The position numbers were made by a program, and so were the translations under genes. From Planctomycetaceae bacterium (GTDB lineage Bacteria; Planctomycetota; Planctomycetia; Pirellulales; Pirellulaceae), in contig PAJC01000123.1 in assembly GCA_002705165.1 (NCBI GenBank), forward strand, positions 1-6,600: a stretch of DNA of 6,600 nucleotides, given 5' to 3'. Position 1 is the stretch's first letter. Every line of letters begins with the position of its first letter. Below the pieces are notes generated by a model. It worked only from the letters and a program-made list of their open reading frames with translations. It searched no databases and was not told the DNA's origin. Below are positions 1 to 6,487 of the stretch, piece after piece.

Positions 1-176
1 GTGCCGGCGCCGTTTGGCTCCGACATCGGTGGGCCCAACCCGGCGTTCATTGCTTTCAACGCGGACGTCGCGTTCGACTCATACCTCACCGTCGGGGAGG
101 AGAACCCCACCTCTGGAGCGATCTCGACGATAGGACTCGACTTAAGCGCCTGGACCGAATCGGCCGGGTTGAGCGT
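1..176 (+). CDS. Probable fragment of an unidentified protein (both ends missing)
   Basis: Frame 1 on the plus strand reads as a plausible extracytoplasmic protein segment, with stretches such as FDSYLTVG and ISTIGLDLSAWTE. I associate these loosely with beta-rich secreted proteins of planctomycetes but cannot name a family. GC is about 66% over the first 120 bases, against about 50% for bases 181-240. The fragment has no start codon of its own and enters from outside the window. The frame stays open to 345, but beyond about 180 it only mirrors the opposite-strand dehydrogenase gene, so I end it near the composition break. The minus-strand frame over the same bases does not resemble the expected continuation of the dehydrogenase family. 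It may be a chimeric contig end or a true rearrangement. The wobble positions of the two competing frames coincide here, so GC3 cannot choose between them. Confidence 0.4.
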
Positions 177-2396
177 ATCGGCCCATTTAACAACCGCAGC
201 TAATGTCGTTTTGGCATCACGGCCACTTAGCTCAAGTCGAGCGCGATACCGAATTCCATTATCAGGTAGAAGAAAAGATGGAAGGATGTCCGCAACAGGA
301 GCTCCAATCATCTGTGGGTGCTTTACTAAAGGGCGACCTTCATAAGTGACTCGATAAATTCGACCATGTTGTGCGTCGCGGTTAGGATCCCGCATATTAT
401 GTTGCATGTGTCCAATTAATGCGTTACTCCAGTCTGATACATACAACGCTCCATCGCCTCCAACTTCAATGTCAGATGGTCGAAACGTGGGATCCGAGGA
501 ATAGAGGATAGGCTCGATTTCTTCAGCCGTGATATCAGCACCATCGTATTTTACTTCGTGTTGCAAGACGCCCTGGAATCCAATCACATTACAGATCAAA
601 AAATTCCCGTTGTTGGCTTTAGGGAAGTGACTGCTTGAAAGGATACCGGTAGCTGCGACTGGTCGCACTCGCTTCTTAAACCACGGTTTATTTCCCGTCC
701 CTTTCCCAATATTGACGTAACTGCCGGTGCCGCCTGTTCCATCGTTAGCGAATTGGAAGCCCCATTGATCAAAGACATCACCATGTGGGTTCGGTCCAAT
801 CGGGAAGATGAAATCCATTTCAAAGGTTCGAGGGTCGAATCGATAGACTCCGGAGGCAGTCGAGCGATAAGTCTGCGTTGGGGTTTCCATGTTGGCGACG
901 TTGAAGATACCACGACTCCAATACAGCCCACCATCGGGTCCGATGACAAATGCATTGGCACTATGGTGAGTGTCTGCGCTGGAAACCCCCTGCAACATAC
1001 GGATTTTTTCATCGGCCATCATGTCTCCGTCAGTATCTTTGAGAAACCAAATTTCAGGGGGTGCGGCAACTAGCATTCCCCCTCCCCAAAACTCGATTCC
1101 CGTAATGCTGTTGAGCTTGTCTGCAAAGACAACACACTCATCAGCCTTTCCATCCGCGTCGTGGTCAGGAAAGGCAAGGATACGGTCAGTCCGCGGCTGC
1201 CTTGGATTCCAGTGCGGGTACGATGGCCAAACAGAGGCGTAAAGCACGCCATTGGGATCCACGCACATTTGGACTGGGTTGATAAGTTCCGGAAATTCAG
1301 CCTCTGAAGCAAACAGGTTAACCTTCATTCCCTTAGCGATGGTCATTTTACTAATTGCATCTGCACCTTTTAGATAAGGGTGAACTCCACCAGTCAGCGA
1401 TCCTGGCTTGTTTGTTTTGACGACCAATTCATCAGGAAGGTTATCGTCTTTAACGGTAAAGTCATTACCATTGGCGGATGCCCAAATCAGCTCATCGCGG
1501 TTGCTTGTCATGCCATCGAAGATCTCCATTTCTCGTTTCATCACATCAGCGTTGGACTGACCAAACCAGTTTAATGTGGAGCGGCCACCGTAGACGTTGT
1601 ACCCGTCGACAACTCGATAGCGGCTAAACCAGTAGTAATTGCGTTCCAGTACAGCTTCCCGAATACGTTCGATATGCGAACGCTTCGCCATTTGGGAGGC
1701 ATTCACACCAAACAGCCTCTCGATGATGACTTTAGCAACCGCATCTGCGCCGTGGTCAAGCAGGTGGACACCATTAAGCGTTAGTGGTTTGTCCGCCGTT
1801 TTATACAGAGAAATAGAAGGTGTAAAAATGTCGACGAAGTGCACGTCCTTAGCATTACACACTTCGGACATGGTAGTGGTGGCCGCCGCCAGGTTTTGAT
1901 TGTTTGCCTCACCATTCGGAAGGTGAGGGCTCTTATGGTCTTCGTGAGCGATCGGCGAGAAGATAACCACCATGGGGGCGGATTCACCGTTGTAGCGTTG
2001 TTCCAGCATTCCATCGATCATGGTTGCCAGATTTTGTTTCAAGGCCGGGAGGTAATCCGGCCCCTTGAGTGCTTCGTTGTATCCGAAGAAACAGAATACG
2101 ACATCAGCCTGAACCTTGGTAAGCCATTGATCAGCAGAACCAAAGTTGTTGGAACGAGGGCGTACGTTGATTTCATCGCCGGTGAATCCCAGGTGTCTGA
2201 AAGAGACTTTGTGTTTCGGGTATATCGCCTGAATATAAGACTCCAGCCAACCCTGATGCTGCATCCGATCGGCCAGATTATTCCCGATGACAGCGATTCT
2301 TGCTGCTTGCGGTAAATCCAATGTCTGAGCCTGTACTTGCTGCAAAGTGGCGAAGAAGAAAAGAAGTGTGAATATCGAAAATGCGAAGCGACGCAT
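1..2396 (-). CDS. SGNH-like/PVC-type membrane-bound dehydrogenase protein, C-terminus missing
   Basis: The frame is open from ATG at 2396 to the window edge (798 codons), but only about residues 1-740 look like this family. Residues 1-23 form a signal peptide: MRR, a hydrophobic Phe/Leu-rich core, then VQA before Q24, implying export. Residues 33-230 resemble an SGNH/GDSL domain: block I reads IGNNLADRM, block III-like FFGYNEAL, and a late LNGVHL supplies the His. The nucleophile serine position holds Asn, so it may not be a hydrolase; as I recall, planctomycete members commonly have this. Residues 240-345 form a linker rich in conserved aromatic and basic residues (ERNYYWFSRYR, GYNVYGGRS). 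Residues 350-690 match the PVC membrane-bound dehydrogenase/beta-propeller domain (KGMKVNLFASE, DTDGD, SSADTHHSANAF, SDWSN). HEAT repeats and a CxxCH haem site usually follow but are not present here. Start choice: the signal peptide and a purine-rich AAAGGGA 6 nt upstream. Substrate unknown; family members are thought to be periplasmic oxidoreductases. Confidence 0.85.
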   Translation of the reverse strand, partial: MRRFAFSIFTLLFFFATLQQVQAQTLDLPQAARIAVIGNNLADRMQHQGWLESYIQAIYPKHKVSFRHLGFTGDEINVRPRSNNFGSADQWLTKVQADVVFCFFGYNEALKGPDYLPALKQNLATMIDGMLEQRYNGESAPMVVIFSPIAHEDHKSPHLPNGEANNQNLAAATTTMSEVCNAKDVHFVDIFTPSISLYKTADKPLTLNGVHLLDHGADAVAKVIIERLFGVNASQMAKRSHIERIREAVLERNYYWFSRYRVVDGYNVYGGRSTLNWFGQSNADVMKREMEIFDGMTSNRDELIWASANGNDFTVKDDNLPDELVVKTNKPGSLTGGVHPYLKGADAISKMTIAKGMKVNLFASEAEFPELINPVQMCVDPNGVLYASVWPSYPHWNPRQPRTDRILAFPDHDADGKADECVVFADKLNSITGIEFWGGGMLVAAPPEIWFLKDTDGDMMADEKIRMLQGVSSADTHHSANAFVIGPDGGLYWSRGIFNVANMETPTQTYRSTASGVYRFDPRTFEMDFIFPIGPNPHGDVFDQWGFQFANDGTGGTGSYVNIGKGTGNKPWFKKRVRPVAATGILSSSHFPKANNGNFLICNVIGFQGVLQHEVKYDGADITAEEIEPILYSSDPTFRPSDIEVGGDGALYVSDWSNALIGHMQHNMRDPNRDAQHGRIYRVTYEGRPLVKHPQMIGAPVADILPSFLLPDNGIRYRARLELSGRDAKTTLAAVVKWADTLNPADSVQALKSSPIVEIAPEVGFSSPTVRYESNATSALKAMNAGLGPPMSEPNGAG
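155..185. other. Composition and homology breakpoint inside the dehydrogenase frame
   Basis: Reading the minus frame, third-position G/C is 8 of 20 codons for residues 722-741, 14 of 20 for 742-761 and 18 of 20 for 762-781. The family-like text (SGRDAKTTLAAVVKWAD) gives way here to residues that do not resemble the expected helical-repeat continuation. The plus strand becomes protein-like to the left of the same point. The exact base cannot be fixed by eye. No insertion-sequence end, target duplication or long direct repeat is visible at the junction. Confidence 0.5.
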
Positions 2397-2502
2397 AGGA
2401 GATCCCTTTAGCAAGCGTTAATCGGTCATTTTTGAAGCTGGGTTGTACCGTTGAGTGTATCATGTAACAAACCTTTCATGTTGCTTTTTGGTGGACGACT
2501 CG
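2397..2502. promoter_or_regulatory. Divergent intergenic region between dehydrogenase and sulfatase genes
   Basis: This 106-base spacer separates two outward-facing genes, so promoters for both should lie here or overlap their starts. It is AT-rich in the middle. I find no convincing -35/-10 pair: TTGAAG at 2432-2437 on the plus strand has only a weak partner (GTGTAT at 2455-2460, 17 bases on). The shared spacer makes joint regulation of the two genes plausible, but that is inference from layout alone. Confidence 0.45.
2403..2409 (-). promoter_or_regulatory. Probable ribosome binding site of the dehydrogenase gene
   Basis: On the minus strand the sequence AAAGGGA lies 6 nt before the ATG at 2396. 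It matches part of the Shine-Dalgarno consensus and, with the signal peptide that follows, supports this ATG as the start. Confidence 0.4.
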
Positions 2503-3948
2503 ATGCTCATTTTCCCTAGTAAGAAAACAACGCGGCTTAGCTTGATCTTCCTAAGTATATTTTTTTCCACCGTTGTAAACGCAGAACAGAAAAAGCCAAA
2601 TATTCTACTTTTGCTGGCGGATAATTGGGCTGCACCTCACGCGTCCATCATGGGTGATAAGTCTGTCAAGACGCCGACCTTCGATCGTCTCGCTCGTGAA
2701 GGCGTTTTATTTACGCATGCCTTTTGTCAGGTTCCATCGTGCTCGCCAGCTCGGGCGGTAATGTTGACCGGCCAGGCTTCTCATCGGCTTGAGGATGCGG
2801 CCAGTCTGTGGGGTAAGTTTCCCGCAGAGCTCGAAACCTATCCGGCGTTGCTGGAACAGGCCGGATATTTTACCGGTTACGCGATTAAGGGGTGGGGCCC
2901 CGGTCGATACCGGGGTGAGTATCACAAGAAGGTCAATCCCGCTGGGAAGTCCTTCGCTTCGTTTGAGGCCTTCCATTCACAGGTGCCTGATGAAACTCCT
3001 TTCTGTTTCTGGTTTGGATCACACGATCCGCACCAGCCATGGAATCGGGGTTTCGACTATCGCGGGGATCTTGATCCTGCCAAAGTTCATGTGCCAGCCT
3101 ATTTGCCGGATCATCCGATCGTTCGTAAGACGATCGTGGACTACTACTCCGAGATCCAGCGATTTGATCACGAGTCTCACAAAATTCTCGAACTTCTGAA
3201 AAACAGAGGCCAGCTCGACAACACTTTGGTCGTCATGCTTGGTGACAACGGATGGCAGACACCACGTGGGCTAGCCAACGTTTATGACGCCGGTACTCAT
3301 GTTCCGATGGCAGTTCGCTGGCCGGAAGTCATTCGCCCAGGGCAAACTGGTGATAAATTTATCAGCTTCGAGGATCTGGCTCCCACTTTTTTAGCAGCTG
3401 CCGGTCTGCCGGTTCCGGAGGCCATGACGGGCAGTAATTTCTTACCACTGGTATCCGTGTTGGCAGGCAAAGAATTGGCATGGCGTGATGCGATGTTCTT
3501 GGAACGTGAAAGGCATGCCAATGTTCGGGGCGGTGACCGCTCCTATCCATGTCGTGCTGTGCGGACGAAGAAATATCTCTACGTTCGTAATCTGGCTCCC
3601 GAATTGTGGCCGGCCGGTGATCCACAAGTGCATCATGCCGTCGGCCCTTTCGGTGATGTAGATAATACGCCCTTCAAAGAATTGATACTTTCGCTCCGGG
3701 ACACGCCCCAAATGCGTCCGTTCTTTGAACTTGGCTTTGCAAAGCGTCCGGCCGAAGAGTTGTATTTGCTCGAATCCGATCCAGATCAGATCCACAACGT
3801 TGCAGCGCAATCAAAATATAAAACAGTGATTGACGAACTTTCTAGAAAACTGGACGACTGGATGGAAAAGACCGATGACCCGCGAAGCGTCGATTCGAAG
3901 ACCGATCTCTTTGATAAGTATGAATATTTTGGCGGCGCTGCTAAGTAA
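2503..3948 (+). CDS. Exported type I sulfatase, heparan N-sulfatase-like
   Basis: Predicted to hydrolyse sulfate esters or N-sulfate groups on a glycan outside the cytoplasm. I chose ATG 2503 (481 aa) over the in-frame GTG at 2455. From 2503 the protein opens with a clean signal peptide: basic PSKKTTR, a hydrophobic core, then VNA before EQKK; a GGTGG lies 8 nt upstream. The extra 16 residues from the GTG would only bury it. The formylglycine motif is CSPAR, with Cys80 and Arg84 (bases 2740-2754); Cys80 needs conversion by a maturation enzyme not encoded here. Other expected active-site elements are LLADNW (Asp40, with Asn41 where many sulfatases have a second Asp), GSHDPH (His174, His177) and GDNG (Asp248, Asn249). 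C-terminal blocks RERHANVRGGD, RTKKYLYVRN and KRPAEELY resemble the heparan N-sulfatase-like branch (probably S1_8) as I remember it. Length is normal and the gene intact. Real substrate uncertain; marine or plant sulfated polysaccharides are likely. Confidence 0.93.
   Translation: MLIFPSKKTTRLSLIFLSIFFSTVVNAEQKKPNILLLLADNWAAPHASIMGDKSVKTPTFDRLAREGVLFTHAFCQVPSCSPARAVMLTGQASHRLEDAASLWGKFPAELETYPALLEQAGYFTGYAIKGWGPGRYRGEYHKKVNPAGKSFASFEAFHSQVPDETPFCFWFGSHDPHQPWNRGFDYRGDLDPAKVHVPAYLPDHPIVRKTIVDYYSEIQRFDHESHKILELLKNRGQLDNTLVVMLGDNGWQTPRGLANVYDAGTHVPMAVRWPEVIRPGQTGDKFISFEDLAPTFLAAAGLPVPEAMTGSNFLPLVSVLAGKELAWRDAMFLERERHANVRGGDRSYPCRAVRTKKYLYVRNLAPELWPAGDPQVHHAVGPFGDVDNTPFKELILSLRDTPQMRPFFELGFAKRPAEELYLLESDPDQIHNVAAQSKYKTVIDELSRKLDDWMEKTDDPRSVDSKTDLFDKYEYFGGAAK
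2740..2754 (+). other. Sulfatase formylglycine motif CSPAR
   Basis: These codons give Cys-Ser-Pro-Ala-Arg, fitting the C-x-P/A-S/A-R core followed by the TG of MLTGQ. The Cys-type motif is processed by formylglycine-generating enzyme or a radical SAM maturase, so the host should encode at least one elsewhere. Confidence 0.9.
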
Positions 3949-4025
3949 GTTTAACTCGGCACTCCATTTTATTCAGATTTGGGCGGGATTTGGTTTTCGT
4001 TTTCACCGGTTGTATACGCCAGTCG
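3949..4025. other. Convergent spacer without a clear terminator
   Basis: The sulfatase and the acyltransferase converge on these 77 bases. I looked for a GC-rich stem followed by a T-run on either strand. I found only a weak 5-bp pairing on the minus strand (ACTGG with CCGGT, one G-U pair) with no T-run after it. Termination is therefore either factor-dependent or unrecognised. Confidence 0.5.
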
Positions 4026-6005
4026 CTACTTGTGTTCGGCCATTTCTTCAAAGATGGGCTTGAGCAGCGGGCGGATGAATCGTTCCGCTCCGGCATGCGA
4101 GAGATGATCGTGATCAGTATAGAAAAGTGTGTTGTCTTCTGTGAGGCGTGCGTAACCGTCATTCGTGAAGATTGTGGAAGCTGGATCGAATACAGTCACA
4201 TTCGGTAACTTTAGACTCCGAAGAATCCTTCTTACATTGATTTGTCGCTGAGCATGCTTTTTCTCAGAGACACCAAGAGGAGTTGGTTGGTTCGTTCGTA
4301 AGGCGGTAACAATCTCATAGATTGGATCGTGCTGTTGAAGTGGTACTTGTTCCATAAGCCAAACTCGGATTCCGAGCTTATTTAGTTGTCGCAACGTATT
4401 TATCAAATTTCGTTGGAATGCTTGTTGAGCCGAGGCCTTGCTGATTTCTGAAGTCTGATCATCCGTTATCAGGAATTTGTTAAGACCTGTCGCATTGCCT
4501 TCGATATTATCGGACCAACGGGCAGCCATGATGACATGAGTGATCTTTTTACGGCGAATGAAGTCGAGTACCCCTTCGTGCCAAATGAGTGTGTCGTCAC
4601 GGTCATAGGCTCGGTAAGTATCTAGGACAGGCATCGTGCCTCCGCGCGTAGCAATAAAACCGCTAATGTCATGTTGCTTTGCCAGTCGACTACATACATC
4701 TCCCATTACCATGGCATGGCTATCGCCCCATACTAAGAGGCGGGGATGACCGGGAAGAATTTGTGAGCTACCAATGGATGGCAACTGATCCAATTGCGGA
4801 TCCCAAACTGAATTGCGCATGTAGCGGACCGGTGACTTGGCGGTCTTAAGAATGGAAGTAACCTTATCCCCCCAACGTTTTGGTAGGCCGTCCCATTCTG
4901 AAATCCCAGCGCCGGTAGCAAGAATCAGTATAGAAAATGTACTAGATGTCAGAATCAATCGTTTCTGGTTCGGGAGCAGATGGCCTAGTCTGAACGGAGT
5001 TTCAATAAAGTGATATGAAATTGCGCCCGCTAAGAAACTTAATGCTAATCCAAGCAGGGCAACAGAGGTTCCCAGCTCGAAGCGGTTTATGTATCTGAGA
5101 TAGACCATGATTGGCCAGTGCCACAGATAGAGGGAGTATGAAATTTTTCCTATGTAGGTCAGAGTTGGTACTTCCAGAATTCGTGAGATTCTGGTTTTGA
5201 ATTGGTGACCGGAGTTAAAGTAAATCAGACCAACTGTGGCGAGACAGGGCCAAAGGGCTGCAATGCCCGGAAAGACGGTCTCTTTGCTGTAGGCAAAGAA
5301 GGTAAATAGGATACCCGTTAATGATAGGCAGGAGCCCCACTCAGCTAACGATCTTTGTGCCGGCTTTAGTTTGGGGACAAAAACGAGCAGAGCTCCCAGG
5401 AGTAATTCCCAGGCTCGCATTGGTAACAGAAAGAATGCTTTTGTTGGATCGATGTTCATGACCCACAAGTTCAAGCCAAAGGAGAGAACTGCGAGGGAAG
5501 CCAAAATGATAAATAGTTTTTTGGGCGAGCAGTGACGGCAGAAGATTAGTAGCAGAGGGAAGAACAGGTAAAACTGTTCTTCCAGAGCCAGTGACCAGGT
5601 ATGTAATAAAGGTACTAATTCTGCTGGACCGGCAAAGTAATTGAAGGAATTGGCAAAGTAAATATTAGAAACTAAAGCTACCTGAGCGATAGCTGATTCG
5701 GCTAATTTGTCATAGTCGTCAGGAACCAGCCACCAGTACCCTACTAGCAGTGTGCTGGTAGTCATTACCAACGCAGCTGGCATTAGTCTGCGGACACGCC
5801 GACCGAGGAATACTCGAATCGAAAATCGATTGTTCCGTTGAGCTTGAAGAATAAGGTTGGTAATTAAAAAACCAGAGATGACGAAGAATATATCAACCCC
5901 AACAAATCCCCCGGTGAAGCTGATGCCAGCATGGAATAATAGTACGCCAATGACAGCAATGGCTCTCAAACCATCTATGTCCGCTCGGTATTTCAGCTTT
6001 TCCAT
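4026..6005 (-). CDS. AT3-family membrane O-acyltransferase with C-terminal SGNH domain (OafA-like)
   Basis: Likely transfers acyl (usually acetyl) groups across the inner membrane onto a surface or secreted glycan. Residues 5-370 form the acyltransferase-3 domain with about ten hydrophobic segments. It opens with YRADIDGLRAIAV, where Arg14 and His25 give the R-x10-H motif; FFVISGFLIT follows, then GRRVRR at 69-73 (RxxR), LEEQFYLFFP near 141-150 and YSLYLWHWP near 290-298. After a linker, residues 420-650 form an SGNH domain: GDSH at 427-430 (nucleophile Ser429), AARWSDN near 495-500, and DHDHLSHAG with Asp631 and His634 as the D-x-x-H pair. All expected catalytic residues are present, so both halves look active. 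At 659 aa it is normal for AT3-SGNH fusions. Start at ATG 6005 puts the family N-terminus in the right place; no good Shine-Dalgarno precedes it, which is not rare in planctomycetes. Its strand opposes the sulfatase, so it is not in that operon. Acceptor unknown. Confidence 0.94.
   Translation of the reverse strand: MEKLKYRADIDGLRAIAVIGVLLFHAGISFTGGFVGVDIFFVISGFLITNLILQAQRNNRFSIRVFLGRRVRRLMPAALVMTTSTLLVGYWWLVPDDYDKLAESAIAQVALVSNIYFANSFNYFAGPAELVPLLHTWSLALEEQFYLFFPLLLIFCRHCSPKKLFIILASLAVLSFGLNLWVMNIDPTKAFFLLPMRAWELLLGALLVFVPKLKPAQRSLAEWGSCLSLTGILFTFFAYSKETVFPGIAALWPCLATVGLIYFNSGHQFKTRISRILEVPTLTYIGKISYSLYLWHWPIMVYLRYINRFELGTSVALLGLALSFLAGAISYHFIETPFRLGHLLPNQKRLILTSSTFSILILATGAGISEWDGLPKRWGDKVTSILKTAKSPVRYMRNSVWDPQLDQLPSIGSSQILPGHPRLLVWGDSHAMVMGDVCSRLAKQHDISGFIATRGGTMPVLDTYRAYDRDDTLIWHEGVLDFIRRKKITHVIMAARWSDNIEGNATGLNKFLITDDQTSEISKASAQQAFQRNLINTLRQLNKLGIRVWLMEQVPLQQHDPIYEIVTALRTNQPTPLGVSEKKHAQRQINVRRILRSLKLPNVTVFDPASTIFTNDGYARLTEDNTLFYTDHDHLSHAGAERFIRPLLKPIFEEMAEHK
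4716..4727 (-). other. SGNH nucleophile motif GDSH of the acyltransferase
   Basis: On the minus strand these bases encode Gly-Asp-Ser-His, residues 427-430. This is block I of the SGNH fold with Ser429 as the expected nucleophile; the partner D-x-x-H lies near the C-terminus at residues 631-634. Confidence 0.85.
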
Positions 6006-6095
6006 CGCTTTGTCGGCTCAAGCCATTTCCAAAATGAACTGTTGGTCTATTTACATAGTCGTAGAGAACTATATAGATAGACATAGATGCTTTGA

Positions 6096-6111
6096 GCTTC
6101 ATCCGTGAAGC
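6096..6111. repeat. Perfect 6-bp hairpin with 4-nt loop in the acyltransferase leader
   Basis: GCTTCA and TGAAGC flank the loop TCCG on the plus strand. The six-base A-run next to it reads as T-run before the stem on the minus strand, which is the wrong side for an intrinsic terminator of minus-strand transcripts, and it is A-rich on the plus strand. It could be a leader structure or simply chance. Confidence 0.35.
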
Positions 6112-6141
6112 AAAAAATTAAGACACCTTCAGCCCTTCAAT

Positions 6142-6168
6142 GTATTACGAATAGCGATTTTGATTCAA
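6142..6168 (-). promoter_or_regulatory. Weak candidate promoter for the acyltransferase gene
   Basis: On the minus strand TTGAAT (6168-6163) and TAATAC (6147-6142) are separated by 15 bases, shorter than the ideal 17. The -35 element lies inside the dyad at 6161-6177. It would give a leader of roughly 130 nt containing the 6096-6111 hairpin. The spacing makes this tentative. Confidence 0.2.
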
Positions 6169-6177
6169 TATGAATCA
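6161..6177. repeat. Perfect 7-bp dyad TGATTCA-ATA-TGAATCA, possible operator
   Basis: Two exact 7-bp inverted arms sit around a 3-bp centre, and three more pairs (TTT with AAA) are possible if one C at 6178 is bulged. The size and symmetry suit a dimeric DNA-binding protein, and the site overlaps a weak -35-like element. It lies about 155 bases upstream of the acyltransferase start. Confidence 0.35.
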
Positions 6178-6248
6178 CAAACGACTAGGACTTACGTATG
6201 AGATAGGAAACAACTAGAAAGCGAAAAGAAAAACTAGTAGGACGGCTA

Positions 6249-6276
6249 AGATTAGCTAGCCAAGGAGATCTAATCT
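6249..6276 (-). repeat. Inverted repeat downstream of the small gene
   Basis: AGATTAG (6249-6255) and CTAATCT (6270-6276) are exact 7-bp inverted arms with a 14-base loop. The repeat starts 26 bases past the stop of the 54-aa gene. In the minus-strand transcript a T-rich stretch follows only after about 15 bases, and the stem is AT-rich. It is therefore a poor match to an intrinsic terminator, though it sits where one would be expected. Confidence 0.2.
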
Positions 6277-6302
6277 ACCAATTCTCCAAATTGCGGTTTT
6301 GA

Positions 6303-6467
6303 CTAGCGCGGTTTACCCGGCCGGTGATGATGAGCGTCATGGAAGTACCAAAGTGCTTCCTGCTCTAATTCCTGTTTGAATTCAATCCATTGGCAGTATT
6401 CAAGCCACTGACGATTCCAGAAAACTAATGCATCTTTTGGGATCTCATTGATAACAACTTCGCTCAT
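6303..6467 (-). CDS. Small uncharacterised Trp/His-rich protein, 54 aa
   Basis: I do not recognise this family. The ATG at 6467 is preceded by AAGGAG with 7 nt spacing, the best Shine-Dalgarno in the window. The frame extends further upstream, to an ATG at 6584, but those residues have no ribosome binding site and read as intergenic, so I use the short form. The protein has an acidic start (SEVVINEIPKD), then an aromatic helix-like middle with Trp at 17, 21, 27 and 40 plus a single Cys25, and a C-terminal tail HDAHHHRPGKPR with four His within six residues. There is no signal peptide or membrane segment, so it is probably cytoplasmic. The His cluster could bind a metal, but nothing else supports that. 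It faces the same way as the acyltransferase but lies 297 bases upstream, so a shared operon is doubtful. Confidence 0.6.
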   Translation of the reverse strand: MSEVVINEIPKDALVFWNRQWLEYCQWIEFKQELEQEALWYFHDAHHHRPGKPR

Positions 6468-6487
6468 TGTAAAACTCCTTTTTACAA
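6467..6487 (-). promoter_or_regulatory. Ribosome binding site in the loop of a perfect 8-bp hairpin
   Basis: On the minus strand TTGTAAAA and TTTTACAA form exact arms around the 5-base loop AGGAG. The loop is the Shine-Dalgarno core, and the 3' arm ends on the A of the start codon at 6467. The stem is mostly A-U with a single G-C pair, so it would melt easily. It may adjust initiation of the 54-aa gene, for example with temperature, or the dyad may instead be a protein site in DNA. Confidence 0.5.

Larger units (their letters stand above)
6006..6302. other. AT-rich intergenic region with inverted repeats, no gene seen
   Basis: This 297-base gap lies between the 54-aa gene and the acyltransferase, both on the minus strand. 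I find no open frame with a ribosome binding site or recognisable product. It holds a 7-bp dyad at 6161-6177, a compact hairpin at 6096-6111, a loose inverted repeat at 6249-6276, and several scattered CTAG-containing words. It probably contains the acyltransferase promoter and leader. Confidence 0.6.

Noticed and set aside
596..1012. Separate 138-aa minus-strand frame
   Set aside because: It overlaps the well-supported dehydrogenase frame on the same strand in another phase and resembles no protein.
1839..2315. 158-aa plus-strand frame
   Set aside because: It is antisense to the N-terminal SGNH-like coding region and has no recognisable features.
2455..2502. GTG at 2455 as the sulfatase start
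   Set aside because: It would add 16 residues ahead of a complete signal peptide that begins at ATG 2503.
3442..3810. 122-aa minus-strand frame
   Set aside because: It is the antisense shadow of the sulfatase C-terminal region.
6040..6090. Repeats of CTAT/ATAG words resembling a small repeat array
   Set aside because: Units are irregular and short, with no constant spacing, so this is AT-rich low complexity rather than a CRISPR or tandem repeat.
5857..6108. 83-aa plus-strand frame crossing the acyltransferase start
   Set aside because: Most of it is antisense to the conserved acyltransferase N-terminus, and no ribosome binding site was seen.
6096..6120. Intrinsic terminator at the 6096-6111 hairpin
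   Set aside because: The homopolymer run is on the wrong side for the minus strand and is A rather than T on the plus strand.
6170..6217. 15-codon plus-strand frame in the spacer
   Set aside because: It is too short, starts inside the dyad and has no ribosome binding site.
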